36,199 nt of DNA. Origin: Pseudomonadota bacterium. Its GTDB lineage: Bacteria > Pseudomonadota > Alphaproteobacteria > Rhizobiales > Rhizobiaceae. Both the position numbers and the translations under genes were made by a program. This document shows, in pieces, positions 24,596 through 32,873 of the stretch (position 1 is its first letter; the number at the start of each line of letters is the position of its first letter). Under the pieces are notes generated by a model. That model did no database searches. It had not been told where the DNA came from and worked only from the letters and a program-made list of their open reading frames with translations. The stretch is from positions 193,583 through 229,781 of the forward strand of contig JAIUPA010000006.1 in NCBI GenBank assembly GCA_020161665.1. Reading direction: 5' to 3'.

Positions 24596-26050
24596 TTAAG
24601 CAACGCCGCCGAGGCAGACATATTTGATCTCGATAAAATCATCGATGCCGTATTTCGAGCCTTCACGCCCAAGGCCGGAGGACTTCACGCCGCCAAAGGG
24701 CGCTTCCGCCGTGGAAATGAGGCCCGTATTGACTCCCACCATGCCATATTCCAGCGCCTCGGCCACGCGGAACACCCGCGCCAGATCCTTGGCGTAGAAG
24801 TAAGAGGCAAGGCCGAATTCGGTGTCGTTGGCCATGCGGATCACATCCGCCTCATCCTTGAAACGGAAGAGCGGAGCAACGGGACCAAATGTTTCTTCCG
24901 TCGCCACAGCCATGTCCTGTGTGACGTTGGCAAGAACCGTCGCCTCGAAGAAGGTGCCGCCGAGTTCATGCGGCTTGCCGCCCTGAATGACGGTCGCGCC
25001 CTTGGAAACGGCGTCGTTGACGTGTTCTTCCACCTTCTTGAGCGCGGCCTCATCAATCAGCGGCCCAAGGATGACACCCTCGTCAAAGCCATTGCCCGTC
25101 TTCAGCTTGCCGACCGAGGCCGCAAGCTTCTGCGCGAAGGCGTCATAAACGCCGTCCTGCACATAAAGACGGTTGGCGCACACGCAGGTCTGGCCGTTGT
25201 TGCGGAACTTGGCAATCAGCGCCCCTTCGACAGCCGCGTCGAGGTCGGCATCGTCAAAGACGATAAACGGCGCATTGCCGCCAAGCTCCAGCCCGAGCTT
25301 CTTGATGGTCGAAGCCGACTGGCGGTAAAGTTCGGCCCCCACTTCCGTCGAGCCGGTAAAGGTCAGCTTGCGCACCACCGGGTTCGAGGTCATTTCCGCA
25401 CCGATGTCGCGGGCCGAGCCAGTGATGACCGAGAACAGACCGGCCGGAAGACCGGCACGCTCGCCCAGAACGGCAAGAGCAATGGCCGAGAACGGCGTCT
25501 GGCTCGCGGGCTTCAGCACCATGGCGCAACCGGCGGCAAAGGCAGGCCCGGCCTTGCGGGTGATCATGGCATTCGGGAAGTTCCACGGCGTGATAGCGGC
25601 AACGACGCCAATCGGCTGCTTCATCACCAGAATGCGCTTATCCTTCTGGTGGCCGGGAATGATATCGCCATAGACGCGGCGGGCCTCTTCGGCAAACCAT
25701 TCGATGAAGCTGGCACCATAGGCAATCTCACCCTTGGCCTCGGCCAGCGGCTTGCCCTGTTCGAGCGTCAGGATGCGGCCAAGGTCATCCTGGTTCGCCA
25801 TCATCAGTTCAAACCACTTGCGCAGCACACCGGCGCGTTCCTTGGCGGTGCGCGCAGCCCATTCCTTCTGCACCTTTTCCGCGGCATCGATCGCGGCCTT
25901 GGTCTCGGCGGCCCCAAGCTTCGGCACATGACCGATGACCTCGCCCGTCGCCGGGTTCGTCACCGCAATGCCTGCCCCGTTCGCCTCAACCCACGTTCCA
26001 GCCACATAGGCCGCCTGTCGGAAAAGGCTGTTGTCTTTCAATTCAATCAT
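24596..26050 (-). CDS. gabD: Succinate-semialdehyde dehydrogenase (NADP-type)
   Basis: Oxidises succinate semialdehyde to succinate, the last step of GABA breakdown; glutarate semialdehyde is a frequent second substrate. The 484 residues follow E. coli GabD closely: TPWNFPNAMITRKAGPA, cofactor residues in VLKPAS (Lys180, Ser183), the general base Glu255 in LELGGNAPF and the nucleophile Cys289 in NNGQTCVCANR. A second cysteine, Cys291, two residues on, is the pair that forms a redox-switch disulphide in mammalian SSADH. The ATG at 26050 has GGAGGT 7 nt upstream. No GABA transaminase (gabT) is next to it. It is divergent from the ubiTUV operon, sharing a 192-bp promoter region. A composite repeat lies beyond its stop. 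Confidence 0.93.
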   Translation of the reverse strand: MIELKDNSLFRQAAYVAGTWVEANGAGIAVTNPATGEVIGHVPKLGAAETKAAIDAAEKVQKEWAARTAKERAGVLRKWFELMMANQDDLGRILTLEQGKPLAEAKGEIAYGASFIEWFAEEARRVYGDIIPGHQKDKRILVMKQPIGVVAAITPWNFPNAMITRKAGPAFAAGCAMVLKPASQTPFSAIALAVLGERAGLPAGLFSVITGSARDIGAEMTSNPVVRKLTFTGSTEVGAELYRQSASTIKKLGLELGGNAPFIVFDDADLDAAVEGALIAKFRNNGQTCVCANRLYVQDGVYDAFAQKLAASVGKLKTGNGFDEGVILGPLIDEAALKKVEEHVNDAVSKGATVIQGGKPHELGGTFFEATVLANVTQDMAVATEETFGPVAPLFRFKDEADVIRMANDTEFGLASYFYAKDLARVFRVAEALEYGMVGVNTGLISTAEAPFGGVKSSGLGREGSKYGIDDFIEIKYVCLGGVA

Positions 26051-26166
26051 GGTCGTACCTCCCGGTACAATGCTTTGCCGGAGACCGGCGTTATTCCATC
26101 CGCCGCAGACGATAGAAGCAGAAAGGGATTTTGGGTAGCCACCAATTGCAATGAAGGTGCGGACCT

Positions 26167-26180
26167 TTGTGCCAGATCAA
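26167..26180 (+). promoter_or_regulatory. FNR/FixK-like box upstream of ubiT
   Basis: TTGTG-CCAG-ATCAA matches the FNR/Anr/FixK consensus TTGAT-N4-ATCAA at 8 of 10 fixed positions. It is centred about 69 bp before the ubiT ATG; activation from -41.5 would place the transcript start near 26215, leaving a short leader. A site of this kind fits a gene set needed when oxygen is absent. It also lies 117 bp upstream of gabD. Confidence 0.5.
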
Positions 26181-26242
26181 ATCTTTTCGCTTCATGCCCA
26201 GATAGCGTGCATCCCATTTCGAATCCGCCAAACGGGACCGCC

Positions 26243-26749
26243 ATGCGCATTCCAACCCTTTACGCCCTGCCGCTTGATGTGATGCCGGTGGCGCTCATCG
26301 AGCGCGCCGCATCCCTGCTGTTCAAGCGCCTTCTCGTGACCCATCCCGGATTGTTCGACCGGCTGGGTGAGTTTCGCGAACGACGCTTTGTCTTCGCCCC
26401 CGTCGACCTGCCACTGGTCTTCAAGGTGGAGCCTGAGAAGAAAGCGCTGTCCGTCTGCCGCAAACCGCAGGATTTCGAAGCCGATGCCCGCATTGAAGCG
26501 CCGCTCTTTCTGCTGCTGGCGCTTCTCGAAGGGCGCTGCGATGCCGATGCGCTGTTCTTTTCCCGCGACTTGACCGTCACCGGCGATATGGAAGCCATGC
26601 TCGCCATGCGCAACGCACTGGATGACAGCAATATCGACCTGCCGCGTGATCTTTCGCGGATGACCGGGCCGCTCGCCCCCCTCTTTGCCCGGGCCGGAAA
26701 CAGCCTGCGCCGCCGCGCGCTCGGCGAGGAGACCGCCGCATGGAACTGA
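26243..26749 (+). CDS. ubiT: Anaerobic ubiquinone biosynthesis accessory factor UbiT (SCP2 lipid carrier)
   Basis: UbiT (YhbT) is an SCP2-domain lipid-binding protein needed for O2-independent ubiquinone synthesis, thought to hold the hydrophobic intermediates. The 168-residue product has the helical start ALIERAASLLFKRLLVTHPG, then the SCP2 sheet region (about 45-120: RRFVFAPVDLPLVFKVEP, DADALFFSRDLTVTGDMEA). The ATG at 26243 has GGGA 6 nt upstream. The very long open frame reaching back to 24581 is antisense to gabD and spurious. The last 10 bases overlap the start of ubiU, so translation is coupled. Identification rests on its position directly ahead of ubiU-ubiV as well as on the domain. 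Confidence 0.88.
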   Translation: MRIPTLYALPLDVMPVALIERAASLLFKRLLVTHPGLFDRLGEFRERRFVFAPVDLPLVFKVEPEKKALSVCRKPQDFEADARIEAPLFLLLALLEGRCDADALFFSRDLTVTGDMEAMLAMRNALDDSNIDLPRDLSRMTGPLAPLFARAGNSLRRRALGEETAAWN

Positions 26750-27717
26750 TCTGTCCCGCAGGAACCCCCGCCGCCTTTCGCGAGGCCGTCGATGCCGGGG
26801 CCGATGCCGTCTATTGCGGCTTTCGCGATGAAACCAATGCCCGCAATTTCCCCGGCCTGAATTTCAGCCGCGAGGAACTGCGCGAGGCCATCGCCTATGC
26901 CCATGCCCGTGGGGTCGAAACTTTTGTGGCGCTCAACACCTTCATGCGCGCGGGCGACGAGGAGATCTGGTATCGCGCCGCAGCCGACGCCGTGGCGCTT
27001 GGGGCAGATGCGCTCATTCTGGCCGATTTCGGCCTCATGGCCCATGTGGCGGAACGCTATCCCGAGCAGCGCCTGCATGTCTCGGTTCAGGCCTCCGCTT
27101 CCAATCCGGAAGCCATCGGTTTTCTGGTGGAAGCCTTTAACGCCAAACGCGTCGTGCTGCCCCGCACGCTGACCGTCGCCGACATTGCCCGCATCGGCAA
27201 ACGCATCCCATGCGAAATGGAAGTCTTCGTGTTCGGCGGACTTTGCGTCATGGCCGAAGGACGCTGCTCGCTCTCGTCTTACGCCACCGGCAAGTCCCCC
27301 AACATGAACGGCGTCTGCTCGCCCGCAAGCCATGTCCATTACCGCAAGGACGGCCGCGACATGGTGTCGGAACTCGGCGACTTCACCATCAACCGCTTTC
27401 CCGCAGGCGAAGCCGCCGGATACCCGACGCTCTGCAAGGGCCGCTTCGACATTGCCGACAGCCACGCCTATGCCTTTGAAGATCCGGTTTCGCTCGATGC
27501 CATGGGCGAGATCGACGCCCTGCGCGCCGCAGGCGTCAGCGCTCTGAAAATCGAAGGGCGTCAACGCGGCAAGGCCTATGTCGCCGATGTCGTCTCGACG
27601 TTGCGCAAAGCGCTCGATGCCACGCCTGCCGAACGCGAACGCCTTCTCGCCCGCATGCATGGCATGAGCGAAGGCCAGAAAACCACGACAGGCGCCTACG
27701 AGAAGCGCTGGAGATGA
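26740..27717 (+). CDS. ubiU: O2-independent ubiquinone hydroxylase subunit UbiU (U32 family, 4Fe-4S)
   Basis: UbiU, once annotated as U32 peptidase YhbU, forms a heterodimer with UbiV that hydroxylates ubiquinone precursors without oxygen, using prephenate as the reported oxygen donor in E. coli. The 325-residue protein opens MELICPAGTPAAFREAVDAG and carries the four 4Fe-4S cysteines Cys169, Cys176, Cys193 and Cys232 (FGGLCVMAEGRCSLSSY, NGVCSPA, TLCKGRF). These residue numbers are the same as those I recall for the E. coli protein. The ATG overlaps the end of ubiT by 10 bp, and its TGA overlaps the ubiV start by 4 bp, so the three genes form one operon. Its presence implies respiration under anaerobic or microaerobic conditions, for example on nitrate. 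Confidence 0.95.
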   Translation: MELICPAGTPAAFREAVDAGADAVYCGFRDETNARNFPGLNFSREELREAIAYAHARGVETFVALNTFMRAGDEEIWYRAAADAVALGADALILADFGLMAHVAERYPEQRLHVSVQASASNPEAIGFLVEAFNAKRVVLPRTLTVADIARIGKRIPCEMEVFVFGGLCVMAEGRCSLSSYATGKSPNMNGVCSPASHVHYRKDGRDMVSELGDFTINRFPAGEAAGYPTLCKGRFDIADSHAYAFEDPVSLDAMGEIDALRAAGVSALKIEGRQRGKAYVADVVSTLRKALDATPAERERLLARMHGMSEGQKTTTGAYEKRWR

Positions 27718-28640
27718 GCATGAAACGCCGCCCTGAACTCACCCTTGGCCCCGTTTACTTCCTGTGGGACGGCCCGCGCTGGCGGGACTTCCACTTCCGC
27801 ATCGCCGATGAGGCGCCGGTGGAGCGTGTGGTCATCGGTGAAACCGTCTGCTCCAAGCGCCAGCATTTCATCGAGCCGCATCTGGCCGAGGTTATCGAAC
27901 GGCTGGAGCGTGCCGGCAAGACGGTCATCCTCTCCTCGCTGGCGCTGGTGACGCTGGAGCGCGAAGGTCGCCAGATCCGTGAACTGGCCGAGGAACGCGA
28001 CCATCTGGTGGAGGCAAACGACCTGTCCGCCCTTGGCCTCTTTGCAGGCCATGCCCACACGGTGGGGCCGCTCGTCAATGTCTATAATGGCGCAACAGCC
28101 CGCCTTCTGGCCGCACGCGGTGCAACGCGCATCTGCCTGCCGCCAGAACTGCCCTTCACATCTGTCGAGAAGATCGCAGCCGATGCGCCCGACGTTGCGC
28201 TCGAGGTCTTTGCCTTCGGGCGAACCCCGCTGGCCATTTCGGCGCGCTGTGCCCATGCCCGTTCCAAGGGTAAGATCAAGGATAATTGCCTCTTCGTCTG
28301 TGGCGATGATCCGGATGGCCTGACGGTGAAAACCCTCGACCGCCAACCCTTCCTCTCGTTGAACGGCGTGCAGACCCTGTCGCACACCTGCCAGACACTA
28401 CTGGGCGACCTGCCGGACCTTGTGGACGCGGGGATCAGCTCGTTTCGCCTGTCACCTCAGACCTGCGACATGGTCGCGGTTGCCCGTCTTTATCGCGATG
28501 TTCTGGATGGAAAGCGCGACGGCGCGGACGCGCTGGCAAGCCTTGCGGACATCTACCCGGATGCGCCCTTCTCAAACGGCTTTCACCATGCCCGGGAGGG
28601 AGCGGCCTTCATTGCCCGCAGCCGCAACGCGTCAGGCTGA
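27714..28640 (+). CDS. ubiV: O2-independent ubiquinone hydroxylase subunit UbiV (U32 family, 4Fe-4S)
   Basis: Partner of UbiU in the anaerobic hydroxylation steps of ubiquinone synthesis. The 308 residues begin near LGPVYFLWDGPRWRDFHF and contain Cys46 (GETVCSKRQ), Cys179 (ISARCAHAR), Cys192 and Cys196 (KDNCLFVCGDD). The spacing equals that of the cluster ligands Cys39, Cys180, Cys193 and Cys197 of E. coli UbiV, apart from a longer N-terminus. The ATG at 27714 overlaps the ubiU stop as ATGA; ATG 27720 is an alternative. The gene's last 9 bases overlap, on the opposite strand, the end of the CHASE2/EAL gene, so the two transcripts would be antisense at their 3' ends with no terminator between. 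Confidence 0.94.
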   Translation: MSMKRRPELTLGPVYFLWDGPRWRDFHFRIADEAPVERVVIGETVCSKRQHFIEPHLAEVIERLERAGKTVILSSLALVTLEREGRQIRELAEERDHLVEANDLSALGLFAGHAHTVGPLVNVYNGATARLLAARGATRICLPPELPFTSVEKIAADAPDVALEVFAFGRTPLAISARCAHARSKGKIKDNCLFVCGDDPDGLTVKTLDRQPFLSLNGVQTLSHTCQTLLGDLPDLVDAGISSFRLSPQTCDMVAVARLYRDVLDGKRDGADALASLADIYPDAPFSNGFHHAREGAAFIARSRNASG

Positions 28641-31448
28641 AAGGCGCGAAGGCTTCTGGGCCGCTTCGGCAACCGGCATGCTCCATGTCGGTTGATCGAC
28701 AAGCTTGAGAAGATCCGTAGCCTTCATCGGCTTGCCGAAGTAATAGCCCTGCCCCACTTCGCAACCCATCATATTGAGAATATCGCGTTCAACCTCGGAC
28801 TCGATACCCTCAGCCACGATGGAAAGATCAAGGCCGCTGGCCAGCATGCGGATCGTCTGCACGATGGTGAGGCTGCGCGGATCTTGCACCATCTTGCGCA
28901 CGAAGGACTGGTCAATCTTCAGCTTGTCGAGCGGGAAACCGGCCATATAGCTGAGCGACGAATAGCCGGTACCAAAATCATCAAGCGCCATGGAAACGCC
29001 CATGTCGCGCAACTGGCCAACGATCTCGTGAATGCGAGCATCCCCTTCCACGAAGGCGGTTTCGGTGATTTCCAGATGCAGTCGCTTCGGCGCAAGCCCG
29101 CTGGACGCAAGCGCAAGCTTAACCTCGCCCACCACATCAGACTTGGCAAACTGGATCGGCGACACATTGATGGCGACGGTGAGATGATCAGGCCAGATCG
29201 CGGCCTCGCGACAACCTTCCATCAGTGCCCAGCGCCCAAGTTCGCAAATAAAGCCGGAGGATTCCGCAACCGGAATAAACTCACCCGGCGAGATGAGACC
29301 CATGGTGGGGTGTTGCCACCGGACCAGTGCTTCTGCCCCGATGAGACGCCCCGTGCGCAGGTCCACCTGCGGCTGGTAGAGCAGGAAATACTCATCCCGC
29401 GTCAATCCAGGGCTCATTTCCTTCTCGATTTTACGGGCGCGGGTCTGGCGGATGGCCACATCCGGGTCATAGGAGCGCCATCCCTGCCCGGCAACGGTTT
29501 TGGCCTCGCCCAGCGCATGTTCGGCGTCTTCGATCCACGTATCGGCGTCTTCGTTGCGCGCCGGGCTGGTACAGATGCCAAGACGGGCAGCCGCGTAAAC
29601 CATCGAACCGCCAAGATCAAACGGCGCGTTGAAGTGGTCAAGCAGCTGGTTGGCGTAACGCTCGGCCTCAAGTCCGGTGGGCGATTCCAGCGCAACGCAG
29701 AACACGTCACCCCCCAGACGCCCAAGCAGGCTGATGGACGGATCATCCCCCAGCCGCTCGGCCACGGCCTTCAAAAGCGCATCGCCCATATCACGGCCCA
29801 TCGTGGCGTTCAGCACGGCAAAGCGATGCATATCGAGAACAGCGATATGGCAACAGCCGGGCAAACGGTTCAGCCGCTCGGTAAATTCACGGCGGTTCAG
29901 AAGCCCGGTCAGGTCGTCATACTGCGACAGGCGTTGCAACTTTTCCTCGAAGAGCTTGCGCGCCGTCATATCGCGAATGATCATACTGCCAATAAAGGAA
30001 CCACGTTCACCGCTCTCCGCGCTGCTGGTCTTCTCCAAAGGCGAAAGCGTGACAGCGGCTTCAAGATGGCGCACCGCGTCCGCCCCCTTGAGGGCAAAGC
30101 CCACCTTGCAGGAAATGGCCCGTCCCGGAGCCTGATGGTAATCCGTTACAAGCCCGCGCAGCGTTTCCAGAAGATCGGTCGGGAGAAGATCAGCCAATTG
30201 TGCCGTTTTCGCCTGACCAGCGACGCCCAGAAGGGTACGGGCCGAGGCACTTTCCTCAACCACCCGCAGTTCCGAGTTGAAAGCGATCACGCCGTCGACG
30301 CTATCGGCAACCACACGCTTCAAAAGGTTGCGCGTGTTGCGATGCTGAACATTGGCGATTTCGAGAAGCAGGCTGCGAAGATCAACCTTTTCACTCAAGA
30401 AGAACACGAGGCCGAGAAGAATGGAGACCCAGATCACCGCCGTATGGACCATGACGACGGCATATTCCTGCAAGGCAAAGGCTGAAGCCTCCACCCCGAC
30501 ACCCATCAGGAAAAGACCGGGCACCACATAAAGCGACGGACGCGAACGCAACAGGAAGATGGACAGCGCCAGAAACCCGGCAAAAATGAGCTCCAGCGGG
30601 GCCTGATGAAACTCAACGAGCATCCGCTTTTGCAAAAGCGTTTCGGCACCCAGCACGTGCAGCATCGGGCCGGAGAGCGCGCCATAGACCGGAACGGCGA
30701 AGATATCCTTCAGCTCCGTGGCATAGGCCCCGATAACAACCGAGCGCCCTTCAAGGGCGGCCTTGTCGACGCGGCCATTGAGAATATCGGAAACCGAGAA
30801 GGTCGGCACGGATGTGGGATCGATGGAATAATCGATCGGGATCGTTTGGTCTGAAGCCGGCGCTTGCGCAAGAACCGCCGCGACGGATTGTGTCTCAACA
30901 CCGTCCAGCATGCCGCCAAGATCAAAACGGCGAACCTCGCCACGATCATCAAATGCCACATTGGCGAAGGCAAGCCAGGCGTTATCCGCCAGCGCCGGAA
31001 TGGGTCGGGTGACGACCGTCTGCGCGTCCTGCTCTCCGCTTTCGTGTTGCAGGAACACCGGAAGGATGACGCCACCGCCAGCATCGGCCAGCGCTTTCGC
31101 AAGCCGCTGATCATTCTCGGGCGTTGAAGGCGTACTGAAATCCACGTCGACGAAAATATCACCGACCCCGGAAGCGATCAGCTGATCGATCAGTGCGGCA
31201 TGAACGCTGCGCGGCCAGGGCCATACCCCGATGTCATCAAGGCTGCGCTTGTCGATGGTCACGTAAGCGACTTTGCCGGTTGCCGGTCGCTGCATGGACG
31301 AGAAGCGGAAATTGACCAGACTTTCGTCAATCTGGTTCATCAGTCGCGAACTCGGCGAAGCAAAAGGCAAAACGAGCAAAGCCAGAATGAAAAGAACTCT
31401 GGCCAGCGACGACTTGTTAGCCCAACCTCGCAACGATAACCGCTTCAT
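28632..31448 (-). CDS. CHASE2-GGDEF-EAL membrane protein, probable c-di-GMP phosphodiesterase
   Basis: A 938-residue inner-membrane signalling protein. TM1 (about 15-31) is followed by a periplasmic CHASE2 sensor domain (about 35-270; VAYVTIDKRSLDDIGVWPWP, FVDVDFSTPS). Three membrane segments (about 280-350), a PAS-like linker, a GGDEF domain (about 505-655) and an EAL domain (about 675-925) follow. The GGDEF site reads GGDVF (Asp581, Val582), so cyclase activity is doubtful. The EAL domain keeps EAL (Glu706), NVSPIQF, EITET, DDFGTGYSS, LKIDQSF and AEGIE, so c-di-GMP hydrolysis is expected. I chose ATG 31448, which has AGGAG 10 nt upstream, over a TTG at 31481 without one. It is co-transcribed with the FecR-domain gene 29 nt upstream, a known partner type of CHASE2 proteins. 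Confidence 0.9.
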   Translation of the reverse strand: MKRLSLRGWANKSSLARVLFILALLVLPFASPSSRLMNQIDESLVNFRFSSMQRPATGKVAYVTIDKRSLDDIGVWPWPRSVHAALIDQLIASGVGDIFVDVDFSTPSTPENDQRLAKALADAGGGVILPVFLQHESGEQDAQTVVTRPIPALADNAWLAFANVAFDDRGEVRRFDLGGMLDGVETQSVAAVLAQAPASDQTIPIDYSIDPTSVPTFSVSDILNGRVDKAALEGRSVVIGAYATELKDIFAVPVYGALSGPMLHVLGAETLLQKRMLVEFHQAPLELIFAGFLALSIFLLRSRPSLYVVPGLFLMGVGVEASAFALQEYAVVMVHTAVIWVSILLGLVFFLSEKVDLRSLLLEIANVQHRNTRNLLKRVVADSVDGVIAFNSELRVVEESASARTLLGVAGQAKTAQLADLLPTDLLETLRGLVTDYHQAPGRAISCKVGFALKGADAVRHLEAAVTLSPLEKTSSAESGERGSFIGSMIIRDMTARKLFEEKLQRLSQYDDLTGLLNRREFTERLNRLPGCCHIAVLDMHRFAVLNATMGRDMGDALLKAVAERLGDDPSISLLGRLGGDVFCVALESPTGLEAERYANQLLDHFNAPFDLGGSMVYAAARLGICTSPARNEDADTWIEDAEHALGEAKTVAGQGWRSYDPDVAIRQTRARKIEKEMSPGLTRDEYFLLYQPQVDLRTGRLIGAEALVRWQHPTMGLISPGEFIPVAESSGFICELGRWALMEGCREAAIWPDHLTVAINVSPIQFAKSDVVGEVKLALASSGLAPKRLHLEITETAFVEGDARIHEIVGQLRDMGVSMALDDFGTGYSSLSYMAGFPLDKLKIDQSFVRKMVQDPRSLTIVQTIRMLASGLDLSIVAEGIESEVERDILNMMGCEVGQGYYFGKPMKATDLLKLVDQPTWSMPVAEAAQKPSRLSA

Positions 31449-31477
31449 ATCGGTTGAACTCCTGTGGTCCCGTTCAT

Positions 31478-32689
31478 TCAATCATCATGACCGGAAGAAT
31501 GGCCATTGCCATTGCCGTTGCCGTTGCCGTTGCCGTTGCCATTGCCGTTGTTGCCGCTCGACGAACCGCCGCCAGACGAGGAATTACTACCGCCCTTGTC
31601 CGACGAGGAAGAGGATGACTTGCCGGACGAGCTGCTCTCGCTTTTCGAGGACGACGATGAGTTGCTTTCGCTCTTTGATGAAGAGCTGGACGAAGAACTG
31701 CTCTTGCTCGAACCGAACCCAAAGCCACCACCGCTTGATGTGCTCTTGGCACTCGACGAGGAACTGCTCTTGCTCGAGCCAAAACCGCCGTTCGACGAGC
31801 TCTTGGCGCTGGAGGAGGCACTGCTCTGGCTTGAGCCGAAGCCAAAGCCACCACTCGATGCGCTCTTGCTGCTCGCCGAGGAACTGCTGCTTTTGCTCAG
31901 ACCAAAGCCAAACCCCTTGGCCTTGCTCTGGCTTTCCTGTTCGTCATCATCAGACTTCGATGATGCTGAAGTCCGGTTCGTTGACCAACCATTCTTGCTG
32001 CGGGCAGCGATACCAGCCGGTGCTGCCGCAGCCGCAGGATCAACCGTTGCGGCAGCCGCAGCCGGGTTAGCCGCCGAGGGGGTCGCGGCCTGTATTTTGG
32101 GAGCGGACGGCGCGACACGCTCAATCGGCGGCGCGGAAACGTCACCGGAAACGCTCATGCCGCGCGCCGTGTCAACGGTGGCACTCTGGTGCGCGCCGAC
32201 CTGCGAGCGCTGCCCGCTCGAGAAGGACGTCACCTGCACGAGGCCACGATTGACCGACACGCGAGCCTGCTGCTTTTCGACGGAAACCCGAAAATTGGTG
32301 CCCTTCACCACAGCGGCGAGGAACGGTGTTTGAACGCTGGTATGCGGGCGGCTGCGCTTTTCAATTTCAAGATCCAGCACACCGGCCTGCTGGTAGACAT
32401 CGGTTTTGCGATCCCCGCCATTGCGCGTGAAAATCCCGGCAAGCGTATTCGGCTGGAATGAAATGCTTTCGACGCCACGCACCAGCTGCGCGCGACCACG
32501 CGGGCCTGTAGAAATCCACGCATTATTGGGAACGACATCACCGGCCCGCACCGGCGTCCACTTCTGCTTGTCGACCGTGTAGGCCACTTGCTGGCTTGTC
32601 TTGGCAACCTGCCAGTCACCCTCGCCAGCCAGAGCAGACCCGGACAGGAAAAGAACCAACAGTGAAAACAAACGCAATACGACAAGCAT
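31478..32689 (-). CDS. FecR-domain secreted protein with Ser/Gly-rich repetitive tail
   Basis: A 403-residue exported protein. The signal peptide is MLVVLRLFSLLVLFLSGSAL, continuing AG. A FecR domain follows (about 30-170; VRAGDVVPNNAWISTGPRGR, AQLVRGVESISFQPN, TPFLAAVVKGTNFRVSV, VSVNRGLVQVTS). An Ala/Pro stretch precedes a tail (about 240-403) of imperfect repeats built from GFGFGSSKSSSSS-like units, ending in an Asn-Gly repeat and GHSSGHDD. The tail is low complexity and likely disordered. FecR domains here are not the iron-dicitrate anti-sigma form; similar FecR proteins are often encoded beside CHASE2 receptors, and the pair may form a sensor. ATG 32689 has GGGGGT upstream; TTG 32701 is less likely. 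It is the first gene of the pair. Confidence 0.85.
   Translation of the reverse strand: MLVVLRLFSLLVLFLSGSALAGEGDWQVAKTSQQVAYTVDKQKWTPVRAGDVVPNNAWISTGPRGRAQLVRGVESISFQPNTLAGIFTRNGGDRKTDVYQQAGVLDLEIEKRSRPHTSVQTPFLAAVVKGTNFRVSVEKQQARVSVNRGLVQVTSFSSGQRSQVGAHQSATVDTARGMSVSGDVSAPPIERVAPSAPKIQAATPSAANPAAAAATVDPAAAAAPAGIAARSKNGWSTNRTSASSKSDDDEQESQSKAKGFGFGLSKSSSSSASSKSASSGGFGFGSSQSSASSSAKSSSNGGFGSSKSSSSSSAKSTSSGGGFGFGSSKSSSSSSSSSKSESNSSSSSKSESSSSGKSSSSSSDKGGSNSSSGGGSSSGNNGNGNGNGNGNGNGNGHSSGHDD
31502..31549. repeat. Hexanucleotide tandem repeat (GCCRTT)8 in the fecR-like gene
   Basis: Eight tandem units of GCC followed by ATT or GTT, encoding alternating Asn-Gly on the minus strand near the protein's C-terminus. 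Because the unit is 6 bp, slippage would change the tail length without shifting the frame. Confidence 0.9.
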
Positions 32690-32796
32690 AATGACCCCCA
32701 AGTATGGGGTGAATAGACCATGGCCGCGTTAATTTCCTCTAAACTGGCCCAAAACTGCACATTTACCAGCCAAACGATCATTTCGCGGGCCGAAGG

Positions 32797-32840
32797 CCGA
32801 CAAACACAAACGCCCCCGTGCATAAGACACGGGGGCGTTT
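32797..32840 (-). terminator. ackA-pta operon terminator
   Basis: AAACGCCCCCGTG (32808-32820) and CACGGGGGCGTTT (32828-32840) form a perfect 13-bp stem with a 7-nt loop. On the minus strand the stem ends in GGGGGCGTTT, followed by GTGTTTG, 34 bp past the pta stop. The 184-bp gap between pta and the FecR gene holds this and the FecR promoter region, and no gene. Confidence 0.8.
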
Positions 32841-32873
32841 GAACGGAACGAAAGCGAGGGTAAAACCCGGACC

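Noticed and set aside
24581..26242. Very long plus-strand open frame continuing into ubiT
   Set aside because: It is antisense to gabD, whose motifs and ribosome-binding site are clear. Only the part from 26243, with its own Shine-Dalgarno, matches a protein family.
31448..31481. TTG start overlapping the FecR stop for the CHASE2 gene
   Set aside because: No ribosome-binding site precedes it, whereas ATG 31448 has AGGAG upstream; it remains a possible alternative.
31506..32333. Plus-strand frame rich in Leu, Pro and Glu opposite the FecR gene
   Set aside because: It is the antisense translation of the Ser-rich repeats and has no domain.
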